Source: Nocardioides silvaticus (GTDB lineage Bacteria > Actinomycetota > Actinomycetes > Propionibacteriales > Nocardioidaceae). Taken from it: a stretch of DNA of 64,000 nt. This document shows positions 37,576 through 45,471 of this stretch, piece by piece. Location: positions 682,001 through 746,000 of the forward strand of contig NZ_QGDD01000001.1 in NCBI RefSeq assembly GCF_003160695.1, written 5' to 3'. The translations under genes were made by a program, and so were the position numbers. Below the pieces are notes generated by a model, which saw only the letters and a program-made list of their open reading frames with translations, made no database searches and was not told the DNA's origin. Every line of letters starts with the position of its first letter. Positions within the stretch are counted from its first letter, which is position 1.

Positions 37576-38605
37576 CGAGCAGTGGCTGCGCGAGGGACTG
37601 GCGGACGCCGTCCCCGAGCCGCCGGCCAACCCCGATCGCGCCCGGTCCGCCGAGCGCCTGGCCCGCCGGCGACGTCGTACGACGACGCTGGCGGTGCTCG
37701 GCACCGCCGGTGCCGTCGCCGCGGTCTCGGTGCTGGGCGTGACGTTGCTGTCGGGTGACGACGACCCGGACTCCGCGAACGACCCGACCTCCGAAGCGCC
37801 CGCCTTCGTCGTCGAGTGCCCGCCGATCGAGGTCGACAAGGGTGGGTTCGCCCAGGGGTCCGAGCTCGACCAGCCCGATCCGGGCGCCGCTGACGCCGTG
37901 CCGCAGGATGCGACGTCCGCGCGGCTCTGCCAGGGCCCCGGCAGTGCGATCGACGTGCCCGACGAAGCCTTGGTGAGGGGCGTCGACGACCTGGTGGCCG
38001 CCGTCAACGGCCTCGTCGTGGCACCGGAGGACCAGTTCTGCACCCAGGAGCTGGGTCCGGGCTTCCGGATCGCGTTCGGCTACGACGACCGCTCGACCTT
38101 CGTCGTGAGCGGGCAGCTCTACGGTTGTCGCACGGTGGTCGTCGGAAGCACCTACCGCAACGGCGCCGACGCCGCGCGGGCGGCCGTTCTCGACCTGCTC
38201 GCCGATCAGCGGCAGGCCGAGGGCGGGTCATCGGAGAACGGTGCTCCGTCCGCGCCCACCTGCTCGTACGACGAGCCGGCGCAACCGGCCGACTACGAAG
38301 TCGCGTTCACCGCGGCGGTCCTCTGCATCGACGACGGCAACGGCACCCAGCTCTCGTCCGAGATCGACGCGGCCGATCTCGAGCTGCTGGTCGCCGACAT
38401 GAAGACCAACCAGACCGACGGCGTCCTCCGCTGCGGGGTGGAGCCGCCCTGGCCGACGATCGTCGGCACCGATGACACCGGCACCGCCATCGCGATCCCG
38501 TCCGAGTGCGGCACCGCCTTCTGGCGCCTCCCCAACGGCAGGGCCTGGGCGCCGAGCAAGGACGCGGTCGCAATCCTCGACGGGCTCGTCGAAGCGGCTC
38601 AGTGA
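37568..38605 (+). CDS. Membrane protein coupled to the second sigma factor
   Basis: 345 residues. A short cytoplasmic N-terminus (about 1-37) ending ERLARRRRRTTT is followed by one TM helix (about 38-62, LAVLGTAGAVAAVSVLGVTLLSG). The exterior has Cys84, 121, 158 and 187 in the same spacing as the lipoprotein at 36094, plus further Cys in CSYDEP, LCIDDG, LRCGVEP and SECGTAF. Its start overlaps the sigma stop by eight bases. It has the form of an anti-sigma/sensor partner but lacks a zinc-binding anti-sigma motif. Extracellular ligand unknown. Confidence 0.8.
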   Translation: MTDEQWLREGLADAVPEPPANPDRARSAERLARRRRRTTTLAVLGTAGAVAAVSVLGVTLLSGDDDPDSANDPTSEAPAFVVECPPIEVDKGGFAQGSELDQPDPGAADAVPQDATSARLCQGPGSAIDVPDEALVRGVDDLVAAVNGLVVAPEDQFCTQELGPGFRIAFGYDDRSTFVVSGQLYGCRTVVVGSTYRNGADAARAAVLDLLADQRQAEGGSSENGAPSAPTCSYDEPAQPADYEVAFTAAVLCIDDGNGTQLSSEIDAADLELLVADMKTNQTDGVLRCGVEPPWPTIVGTDDTGTAIAIPSECGTAFWRLPNGRAWAPSKDAVAILDGLVEAAQ

Positions 38606-38622
38606 GACAAGGCGGTCACGGC

Positions 38623-38787
38623 GTCTCGATACGGCCTCGCGCCAGAGCGCTCGGCCTACTCGACGACCGAAAGCTCCGGGAGCTGGTCGTCGAGGAGTAG
38701 AGCGAGCGCAGCGAGCGACGTATCGAGACGCCCCAAGCCGAACACCAACGGCGAGCACGCACCTCACCGCGTCTCCATACGACGACC
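38623..38787 (+). repeat. Repeat array, part 1: B unit, A unit, spacer and truncated B
   Basis: B unit 38623-38668, A unit 38685-38729 (a variant with three extra bases, gaggagtagagc), spacer 38730-38770, then a shortened B (38771-38787, gtctccatac joined to gacgacc). The spacer is identical to that at 38848-38888, so a roughly 118-bp piece was duplicated. Units match those at 3.3 kb. This is the first half of the only gene-free stretch above 300 bases (38606-39001). Confidence 0.85.
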
Positions 38788-38804
38788 GAAGGGTTCCGCG
38801 AGGT

Positions 38805-38934
38805 GGTCGTCGAGTAGGAGCGAGCGCAGCGAGCGACGTATCGAGACGCCCCAAGCCGAACACCAACGGCGAGCACGCACCTCACCGCGTCTCGATACGG
38901 CCTCGCGCCAGAGCGCTCGGCCTACTCGACGACC
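38805..38934 (+). repeat. Composite dispersed element: A unit, spacer, inverted B unit (copy 2)
   Basis: A unit 38805-38847, spacer 38848-38888, B unit 38889-38934: 130 bp, the same length and order as the element at 3319-3448. The A and B cores are essentially identical between the two loci while the spacer differs at several bases. Confidence 0.85.
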
Positions 38935-38950
38935 GAAAGCTCCGGGAACT

Positions 38951-38995
38951 GGTCGTCGAGGAGTAGAGCGAGCGCAGCGAGCGACGTATCGAGAC
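38951..38995 (+). repeat. Dispersed repeat, A-type copy (45-bp variant)
   Basis: The gaggagtagagc variant of the A unit, seven bases before the npdG stop. With part 1 and the composite element it fills 38606-39001; no coding potential seen there beyond frames created by the repeat. Confidence 0.85.
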
Positions 38996-39001
38996 CAGCG
39001 G

Positions 39002-39697
39002 TCAGTGCGACGCGTCGGGTGAGAGTCCCGTGATCCGCAGGCCGGAGTGCACCTTGTACTTCCGGTTGATCGAGATCAGCACGGCGGTGAACGGCTCGAG
39101 CTGACGGGCCAGGCGCAGCTTGCCGCCGTCGATGCCGACGCGACCGGTGACCGAGGCGGCGAGGTTCATCGCGACCTCCTTGGCCTCGACGACGTCGCCG
39201 ACGACGATGACGTCCTCGTCGAGGAGGCCGGGCTCCTCCCAGAGGCCGACGGCGGAGACGTTGTGGAAGGCACCGACGACGGTCGCCTCGGGGGCGAGCT
39301 CCTGAGCCGACTCGGCGGCGGAACCTTCGCCGTTGTTGATGATCTTGCCGTGTGCGCCGCGCTTGTCGAAGGCGAGCGGGTTGACGCAGGAGATCACGGT
39401 CTTCCCGGCCAGCGGGAGCGAGGCGACCAGCTCGTCGTGGCCGTCGTACGGAACCGCGAGGAGCACGACGTCGCACTGCTCGACGGCGTCGGCGTTGCTC
39501 GCGCCGGAGACCTCGCCCGCACCCGCGGCGCCGGCCAGCTTCTCGCGGACCTCCGCGGCGACCGCCTCACCCTTCTCCGCGGCGCGGGAGCCGAGCACGA
39601 CGGTGTGCCCGCCCTGCGCGAAGCGGTAGCCGAGTCCCTTGCCCTGCGGACCGGTGCCGCCGATCACGGCCACGCGGTACTTGACGTCTGACGTCAC
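39002..39697 (-). CDS. npdG: NADPH:coenzyme F420 oxidoreductase
   Basis: 231 residues; Rossmann fold starting YRVAVIGGTGPQGKGLGYRFAQGGHTVVLGSRAAEKG (outline), where GTGPQG is the NADP loop and the following SR binds the 2'-phosphate. Further family landmarks are VLLAVPYDGH, VISCVNPLAFDKRGA, FHNVSAVGLWEEP and VVGDVVEAKEVA. The protein exchanges hydride between NADPH and F420 and supplies F420H2 to enzymes such as the divergent LLM oxidoreductase. GTG 39697 has GAGGAGAACAA upstream, an excellent ribosome binding site. Confidence 0.92.
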   Translation of the reverse strand: MTSDVKYRVAVIGGTGPQGKGLGYRFAQGGHTVVLGSRAAEKGEAVAAEVREKLAGAAGAGEVSGASNADAVEQCDVVLLAVPYDGHDELVASLPLAGKTVISCVNPLAFDKRGAHGKIINNGEGSAAESAQELAPEATVVGAFHNVSAVGLWEEPGLLDEDVIVVGDVVEAKEVAMNLAASVTGRVGIDGGKLRLARQLEPFTAVLISINRKYKVHSGLRITGLSPDASH

Positions 39698-39733
39698 TTG
39701 TTCTCCTCGATCTCGTCACACACGCTCGACACC

Positions 39734-39752
39734 GTGACAGTAATACTGTCAC
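39734..39752. promoter_or_regulatory. 19-bp perfect palindrome in the npdG/LLM divergent promoter
   Basis: GTGACAGTAATACTGTCAC, nine-base arms around one A, in the 91-bp region between two divergent F420 genes, 37 bases from each start. A strong operator candidate controlling both; TAATAC inside it could also be a -10 hexamer. The cognate regulator is not in the immediate vicinity. Confidence 0.75.
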
Positions 39753-39788
39753 AGTTGGTCGGAACCACTGACCCTCGGAAGGGATGCG

Positions 39789-40829
39789 ATGAAGCTCTCC
39801 AGTTCGTTGATGTACGCCGGCAACCCGCGTGAGGCCGCCGACCAGGTCCAGGCGCTCGAGCGTGCCGGCCTCGACAGCATCTGGGTGGCCGAAGCGTACG
39901 GCTTCGACTCCCCGACCCTCATGGGCTACCTCGCTGCCAAGACGGAGACGATCGAGATCGGCTCGGCGATCCTCAACATCTACTCCCGGACGCCGGGCGC
40001 CCTGCTGCAGACCGCGGCCGGCCTCGACAACGTCAGCGGCGGCCGGGCGATCCTCGGGCTCGGCGCCTCCGGCCCGCAGGTCGTCGAGGGCTTCCACGGC
40101 GTCCCCTACTCCGCTCCCCTCGGCCGCACCCGCGAGGTCATCGACATCATCCGCCGCGGCATGCGCCGCGAGCCGCTGACCAGCGACGGCCACTTCAAGC
40201 TCCCGCTGACGAAGGAGAACGGCGGCGTCACCGGCCTCGGCAAGGCACTGAAGATCCTCACCCACCCCGAGCGGTCCGCCGTACCGATCTACATCGCCGC
40301 GCTCGGCGCGAAGAACGTCGAGATGACCGCGGAGATCGCCGACGGGTGGTTCCCGCACCTCTACATCCCCGAGCACGCCGACAAGGCATGGGCCGAGCCG
40401 CTCGCCAAGGGCAGGGCCAACCGGTCCGCCGACCTCGCGCCGCTCGAGGTCGTCGCCGGCGCCCTGTGCGCGATCGGGGACGGCCCCGAGACCAAGGCGC
40501 TGCTCGACCTCGCCCGTCCGCTGGTCGCTCTGTACGTCGGCGGCATGGGCGCGCGCGACAAGAACTTCTACAACCAGCTGTTCGTGTCGTACGGCTACGA
40601 GGCCGAGGCCAAGGAGATCCAGGACCTCTACCTCGACGGCAAGAAGAAGGAGGCCGAGGCGGCGGTGCCGCTCGAGGTGCTCGAGCTGATGAACCTGGTG
40701 GGACCGGAGTCCTACGTGAAGGAGCGGATCGCCGCGTTCCGCGAGTCCGGTGTCACCAACCTGCAGATCATGCCGGCGGTCGAGGACGCACCGGCGCTGG
40801 TACGACGGATGAAGGAGCTCGTCTCCTGA
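39789..40829 (+). CDS. F420-dependent LLM class oxidoreductase
   Basis: 346 residues of the luciferase-like monooxygenase superfamily, TIM-barrel fold. Segments supporting F420-dependent membership are LERAGLDSIWVAEAYGFDS, IEIGSAILNIYSRTPGALLQTAAGLDNVSGGRAILGLGASGPQVVEGFHG (outline), VPIYIAALGAKNVEMTAEIADGWFPHLYIPE, and VTNLQIMPA. It closely resembles mycobacterial LLM proteins (methylene-H4MPT reductase-like); substrate unknown. ATG 39789, ribosome binding site GGAAGGG. Divergent from npdG under a shared 19-bp palindrome, so cofactor reduction and use are probably co-regulated. Confidence 0.92.
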   Translation: MKLSSSLMYAGNPREAADQVQALERAGLDSIWVAEAYGFDSPTLMGYLAAKTETIEIGSAILNIYSRTPGALLQTAAGLDNVSGGRAILGLGASGPQVVEGFHGVPYSAPLGRTREVIDIIRRGMRREPLTSDGHFKLPLTKENGGVTGLGKALKILTHPERSAVPIYIAALGAKNVEMTAEIADGWFPHLYIPEHADKAWAEPLAKGRANRSADLAPLEVVAGALCAIGDGPETKALLDLARPLVALYVGGMGARDKNFYNQLFVSYGYEAEAKEIQDLYLDGKKKEAEAAVPLEVLELMNLVGPESYVKERIAAFRESGVTNLQIMPAVEDAPALVRRMKELVS

Positions 40830-41008
40830 CCCAGCTCCTCCGAGCTGTCACAGATCGGTCCGGTCGCGTGTCTTCATGATGCGCACCGGGCCGATCCCGC
40901 TTTTCCCGAACGACAGCGAGATCCAGCGATGAATCCCAGGGAGATTCAGGGTCGGATCGGGCGGAACCCTGATGCACGGTCTCCGTGCTCACTGGAAGGC
41001 TCGAATCC

Positions 41009-43165
41009 ATGCACCGTCAGATCGCCGGCACCCTCACCGGCCCCGTCACCAAGTGGATCGTCCTGGTCATCGCCCTGGCAGCGGCGGTCGGGATGAGCGC
41101 TCTCAACGCCAAGCTCATCGACGTCCAGGAGAACGAGGCGTCCTCCTGGCTCCCCGAGTCGGCGGAGTCGACCAAGGTCCTCGAGGAGCTCTCCGAGACC
41201 GTCGACCCCAACGACATCCCGACCCTCGTCGTCTACCACCGCGACGGCGGGCTGACCGACGACGACCTCGCCCTCATGGACGAGCAGGCGGCCGAGATCG
41301 CCGAGACCGACGGCGTGACCGACCGGGGCGTGCTGTCGCCCAACGCCGCCGAGCAGGCGGGCTCCCCGCAGCCGCTGCTCTCCGAGGACGGCGAGGTCGG
41401 CTACCTCTACCTCGTCTGGAACTTCGGCGACGACGGGTGGAACGCCGTGCCGGAGGCCGCCGACGAGGTGCGCGACATCGCCGAGATCGACGGCGTGACC
41501 GTGCACCTGGCCGGGTACGGCGGCCAGGCCGCCGACGCGTCCGAGGCGTTCGAGGGCATCGACAGCAACCTCATCCTGATCACGTTCGGCGTGGTCATCG
41601 TGATCCTGCTCTTCACCTACCGCAGCCCGGTGCTGTGGCTGCTCCCGATCATCAGCGCCGGTGTCGCCTACATGATCTCCGGCGGCGTGGTCTACCTCCT
41701 GGCGAAGTACGCCGACCTCACCGTCAACGGCCAGAGCCAGGCGATCCTCGGCATCTTGGTGATCGCGGCCGGCACCGACTACGCCCTGCTCCTGGTGGCG
41801 CGGTACCGCGAGGAGCTGCACCGGCACGAGGACCGGCACGAGGCGATGGCGTTCGCCCTCCACCGGGCCGCGCCGGCCATCGTCGCCAGCGGCGCGACCG
41901 TCGTCGTCGGCATGCTCTGCCTGGTCTTCGCCGAGCTCAACTCCACGGCGGGGATGGGTCCGGTCCTCGCGGTCGGCATCGCCGTGACCGTGCTGGTCAT
42001 GGTGACGCTCCTCCCGGCGCTGCTGGTGATCGTCGGCCGGTGGATCTTCTGGCCCAAGCGTCCGCACTTCGACGCCGCCGAGCCCACCCTGTCGGGCCTG
42101 TGGGCCAGGGTCGGCAACGCGATCCGCCCGCGTCCGCGGCTGGTCTGGTCGGTCACCGCCGGCCTGCTGCTGATCGCCTGCCTCGGCCTGTTCAAGCTCG
42201 ACACGGCCGGACTGTCGACCGAGGACACCTACACGAAGGAGTTCGACTCCATCAAGGGTCAGAAGCTGCTCGAGGAGCACGACCTGAGCGACAACTCCAA
42301 CACCGTGCAGGTCGTGGCCGACGAGGACGCGATCGACGCGGTGCGCGAGGCGGTCGCCGGCGTCGACGGGCTCGGCGACCCGGGCGAGGCCTCGCCGGTG
42401 AGCGACGGCCGGTCGTACTTCGAGGCCACGATCCGCGCCGACATCTCCTCGACCGCGGCGTTCGACATCGTCGAGGCCACCCGCGACGCCGTGCACGACG
42501 TCGACGGCGCCGACGCCCTCGTCGGTGGCGGAGCCGCGTTCTACCTCGACACGAAGACCGCGGCCAACCGGGACAACAAGGTGATCATCCCGATCGTCCT
42601 GGTGGCGGTGTTCCTCATCCTCATGGTGCTGCTGAGGGCGGTGCTGTCACCGATCCTGCTGATCGGGACGGTCGTGCTGTCCTTCGGCGCGGCGCTCGGT
42701 CTCTCGACGCTGCTCTTCGAGTACGTCTTCGGCTTCGCCGGCGCGGACCCGGGCTTCCCGCTCTTCGCGTTCGTGTTCCTCGTCGCCCTGGGCATCGACT
42801 ACAACATCTTCCTGATGACCCGGGTCCGCGAGGAGACCGTCAACCACGGCACCCGCCAGGGCTCGTTGATCGCGCTCTCCTCCACGGGCGGGGTGATCAC
42901 CTCGGCGGGTCTGGTGCTCGCGGCGACGTTCCTGGTGCTCGGCTCGATCCCGCTGGTGTTCCTCGCCGAGCTCGGCATCGCGGTCGCACTCGGGGTGCTG
43001 CTCGACACCATGATCGTCCGCTCGGTCCTGGTGACCGCGCTCAACCTCGACCTCGGCGGAAAGGTCTGGTGGCCGAGCAGGCTCGACAGCGAGGACCGGC
43101 CGCTCGGCCCCGGCGAGGAGCCAGGCGCCGAGCCGGAGCCCTCTGAGGTAGGCGCTCTGAGGTAG
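41009..43165 (+). CDS. MMPL family transporter 1
   Basis: 718 residues of the RND/MMPL superfamily with 12 TM helices in two halves. An N-terminal TM (about 15-37) precedes the first exterior loop (about 38-190), five TM helices, a second TM/loop pair, and five more TM. GTDYALLLVARYREEL and GIDYNIFLMTRVREET are the paired TM4/TM10 motifs with the Asp-Tyr proton-relay residues; NSTAGMGPVLAVGIAV and TNGGVITSAG-like STGGVITSAGLVLAATF are adjoining helices. MMPLs export lipids or drugs in actinobacteria. ATG 41009 has GGAAGG upstream. A paralogue follows in tandem. Confidence 0.92.
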   Translation: MHRQIAGTLTGPVTKWIVLVIALAAAVGMSALNAKLIDVQENEASSWLPESAESTKVLEELSETVDPNDIPTLVVYHRDGGLTDDDLALMDEQAAEIAETDGVTDRGVLSPNAAEQAGSPQPLLSEDGEVGYLYLVWNFGDDGWNAVPEAADEVRDIAEIDGVTVHLAGYGGQAADASEAFEGIDSNLILITFGVVIVILLFTYRSPVLWLLPIISAGVAYMISGGVVYLLAKYADLTVNGQSQAILGILVIAAGTDYALLLVARYREELHRHEDRHEAMAFALHRAAPAIVASGATVVVGMLCLVFAELNSTAGMGPVLAVGIAVTVLVMVTLLPALLVIVGRWIFWPKRPHFDAAEPTLSGLWARVGNAIRPRPRLVWSVTAGLLLIACLGLFKLDTAGLSTEDTYTKEFDSIKGQKLLEEHDLSDNSNTVQVVADEDAIDAVREAVAGVDGLGDPGEASPVSDGRSYFEATIRADISSTAAFDIVEATRDAVHDVDGADALVGGGAAFYLDTKTAANRDNKVIIPIVLVAVFLILMVLLRAVLSPILLIGTVVLSFGAALGLSTLLFEYVFGFAGADPGFPLFAFVFLVALGIDYNIFLMTRVREETVNHGTRQGSLIALSSTGGVITSAGLVLAATFLVLGSIPLVFLAELGIAVALGVLLDTMIVRSVLVTALNLDLGGKVWWPSRLDSEDRPLGPGEEPGAEPEPSEVGALR

Positions 43166-43168
43166 GCA
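43141..43168 (+). repeat. 14-bp tandem duplication at the end of MMPL gene 1
   Basis: ctctgaggtaggcg at 43141-43154 and ctctgaggtaggca at 43155-43168. The stop codon of the transporter (TAG 43163-43165) is in the second copy; without the duplication the same frame would not end here. Confidence 0.8.
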
Positions 43169-43176
43169 GCAGCCGT

Positions 43177-43227
43177 CCAGGGACCGGGTAGGTAAAAAGT
43201 CTGATGACCGGTGTCCCCGGTCCCTGG
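43177..43227 (+). promoter_or_regulatory. 12-bp inverted repeat in front of MMPL gene 2
   Basis: CCAGGGACCGGG (43177-43188) pairs exactly with CCCGGTCCCTGG (43216-43227), loop 27 bases. The 3' arm merges into GGGAGG, the ribosome binding site of the second MMPL gene (ATG 43240). In RNA this hairpin could terminate MMPL-1 transcripts or occlude the second start. Confidence 0.5.
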
Positions 43228-43239
43228 GAGGCTGGTCGC

Positions 43240-45378
43240 ATGCACCGTCAGATCGCCGGCAAGCTCACCGGCCCCATCACCAAGTGGATCGTCCTGGTCG
43301 TCGTCGTCATAGCAGCCGCCGGGTTCGGCTCCTTCGCCGGCAAGCTGCTCGACGTCCAGGACAACGAGATCTCGTCCTGGCTGCCCGAGAGTGCGGAGTC
43401 GACGCAGGCCATCGAACGGCTCGATGCGTTCCAGGACCCCAACGACATGGGCACGACCGTCGTCTACTACAACGAGGACGGCCTGACCGAGGCCCAGCTC
43501 GCCGCCATCGAGGAGCACGCGGCCGAGATCGACGACATCGAGGGCGTCACCGACGTGCTCACCCCGGCCCGCGCGCAGGAGGCCGGCATCCCGATGCCCT
43601 ACGTCTCCGAGGACGGCCAGGTCGCCAAGCTCGACTTCACGATCAACCGCGGCGACGAGGTCTGGTACGAGATGCCGGACGTCGCCGAGGACATCCGCGA
43701 GCTGACCGAGACCGACGGCGTCGAGGTCTACGTCGCCGGCGCCGGCGGCCAGACCGCCGACCAGGCCGCCGCGTTCGAGGGGTTCGAGGGCCGGCTGCTC
43801 CTGATCACGCTGCTCGCGGTGATCCTCATCCTGCTCGTCAGCTACCGCAGCCCGATCCTCTGGTTCCTCCCGATCGTCACCGCGGTGATGGGTCTCGGGA
43901 TCTCCATGGGACTGCTGTACTTCCTGGCGAAGTACGCCGGCCTCACCATCAACGGCCAGACGCAGTTCATCATGATGGTGCTGGTGATCGGCGCCGGCAC
44001 CGACTACGCGCTGCTGCTCGTCGCCCGGTACCGGGAGGAGCTGCGCCGGCACGAGGACCGGCACGAGGCGATGGCGTTCGCGCTGCACCGCGCCGCACCG
44101 GCCATCCTCGCCAGCGCCGCCACCGTGGTCGTCGGCCTGCTCTGCCTGATGTTCGCCGAGCTCAACTCCACCGCCGGCCTCGGGCCCGCCAACGCGGTCG
44201 CGATCGCGGTGACGTTCGTCGTCATGGTGACGCTGCTGCCGGCCCTGCTGGTGATCTTCGGCCGCTGGGTGTTCTGGCCGTTCGTGCCGCACTTCGGCAC
44301 CGAGGAGCCCACCGCCTCGGGTCTCTGGGCCCGGGTCGGCAGCAGCATCGAGAAGCGGCCGCGCATCGTGTGGATCGGTACCGCCCTGGTGCTCGGCGCC
44401 CTCTGCCTCGGCGTCTTCCGCCTCGACACCTCCGGCGTCCCGGCCGACGAGATCTACGCCGGCGACGAGGTCGACTCGGTCGTCGGGCAGGAGCTGCTCA
44501 ACGAGCACGAGCTGGTCGATGCGAGCACGCCGGTCCAGGTCGTCGTCCGGGCCGACGAGGCCGACGCGGTGGCCGAGGCGATGACCGGGATCGACGGGCT
44601 CGACGCCCCGCTGCCGCCGTTCATCGACGGCGACGTCGCGCTCGTCCAGGCATCGCTGCAGACCGACTCGGTCTCCGACCTGTCGAAGGACGCCGTCCTC
44701 GAGGTGCGCGACCGGGTGCACGCGGTGTCCGACGACGCGCAGGTCACCGGGTGGACGGCCCTGACGATGGACATCGAGGAGGCGTCCGAGCGGGACAACA
44801 AGGTGATCATCCCGATCGTCCTGGTGGCGGTCCTGCTGATCCTGATCGTCCTGCTGCGGACCCTGCTCGCACCGCTGCTGCTCATCGGCACAGTGGTCCT
44901 GTCCTTCGGCGCGGCGCTCGGCATCTCCGGGTTGGTGTTCGACTTCATCTTCGGGTTGAACCACGTCGATCCCGGGTTCCCGTTGTTCGCCTTCGTGTTC
45001 CTGGTCGCCCTGGGCATCGACTACAACATCTTCCTGATGACCCGGGTGCGCGAGGAGACCGTCAACCACGGCACGAGGAAGGGGTCCTTGATCGCGCTCT
45101 CGTCCACGGGTGGCGTGATCACCTCGGCAGGCTTCGTGCTCGCGGCGACGTTCGCGATGCTCGCGACGATGCCGATGACGTTCGCGCTGCAGATCGGCAC
45201 GACCATCGCGCTCGGCGTGCTGCTCGACACGATGATCGTCCGGTCGGTGCTGGTGACAGCGATCAACCTGGACCTCGGCGGCCGGATCTGGTGGCCGAGC
45301 CGGCTCGACCGACCCGGCGCGTCCGTCGACAGCAGCGGCGGCGAGCCGGAGCGCGAGAAGGTGCCCGCACTGGACTGA
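43240..45378 (+). CDS. MMPL family transporter 2
   Basis: 712 residues, tandem paralogue of the preceding transporter: both start MHRQIAGxLTGPxTKWIVLV and share NKVIIPIVLVAV, FAFVFLVALGIDYNIFLMTRVREETVNHG and the GTDYALLLVARYREEL motif. The exterior loops are the most different, with EGVTDVLTPARAQEAGIPMP here, so substrates or partners may differ. Start ATG 43240 with GGGAGG upstream. It is followed by a nested palindrome and fbiC. I take the pair to be a duplication within the species lineage; role unknown. Confidence 0.92.
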   Translation: MHRQIAGKLTGPITKWIVLVVVVIAAAGFGSFAGKLLDVQDNEISSWLPESAESTQAIERLDAFQDPNDMGTTVVYYNEDGLTEAQLAAIEEHAAEIDDIEGVTDVLTPARAQEAGIPMPYVSEDGQVAKLDFTINRGDEVWYEMPDVAEDIRELTETDGVEVYVAGAGGQTADQAAAFEGFEGRLLLITLLAVILILLVSYRSPILWFLPIVTAVMGLGISMGLLYFLAKYAGLTINGQTQFIMMVLVIGAGTDYALLLVARYREELRRHEDRHEAMAFALHRAAPAILASAATVVVGLLCLMFAELNSTAGLGPANAVAIAVTFVVMVTLLPALLVIFGRWVFWPFVPHFGTEEPTASGLWARVGSSIEKRPRIVWIGTALVLGALCLGVFRLDTSGVPADEIYAGDEVDSVVGQELLNEHELVDASTPVQVVVRADEADAVAEAMTGIDGLDAPLPPFIDGDVALVQASLQTDSVSDLSKDAVLEVRDRVHAVSDDAQVTGWTALTMDIEEASERDNKVIIPIVLVAVLLILIVLLRTLLAPLLLIGTVVLSFGAALGISGLVFDFIFGLNHVDPGFPLFAFVFLVALGIDYNIFLMTRVREETVNHGTRKGSLIALSSTGGVITSAGFVLAATFAMLATMPMTFALQIGTTIALGVLLDTMIVRSVLVTAINLDLGGRIWWPSRLDRPGASVDSSGGEPEREKVPALD

Positions 45379-45405
45379 CCGTCCGGACGGGGCCGAACCG
45401 TCCCC

Positions 45406-45461
45406 CGTAACGGACCACCCCGGACTAGAACGTGTTCTAGTTTCGCGGGTGGTCCGTTACG
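45406..45461 (+). promoter_or_regulatory. Nested palindrome with a KstR-type operator upstream of fbiC
   Basis: Outer arms CGTAACGGACCACCC (45406-45420) and its exact complement (45447-45461) enclose ACTAGAAC-GT-GTTCTAGT (45424-45441). The inner site fits TnnAACnnGTTnnA at 45426-45439, the KstR pattern from mycobacterial sterol catabolism. It lies about 30-45 bases upstream of the fbiC ATG, over the expected -35 region. The outer hairpin could also end MMPL-2 transcripts. Confidence 0.65.
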
Positions 45462-45463
45462 AT
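45458..45463 (+). promoter_or_regulatory. -10 element TACGAT for fbiC
   Basis: TACGAT starts in the right arm of the palindrome, eight bases before ATG 45472; probably leaderless. Confidence 0.45.
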
Positions 45464-45471
45464 TTGCAGCG

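Noticed and set aside
38623..38995. CRISPR array
   Set aside because: Repeats are in both orientations with shared termini and repeated identical spacers; no cas genes nearby.
43177..43227. Insertion-sequence ends around the region between MMPL genes
   Set aside because: The inverted repeat encloses only 27 bases, with no transposase or target duplication; a hairpin is the simpler explanation.
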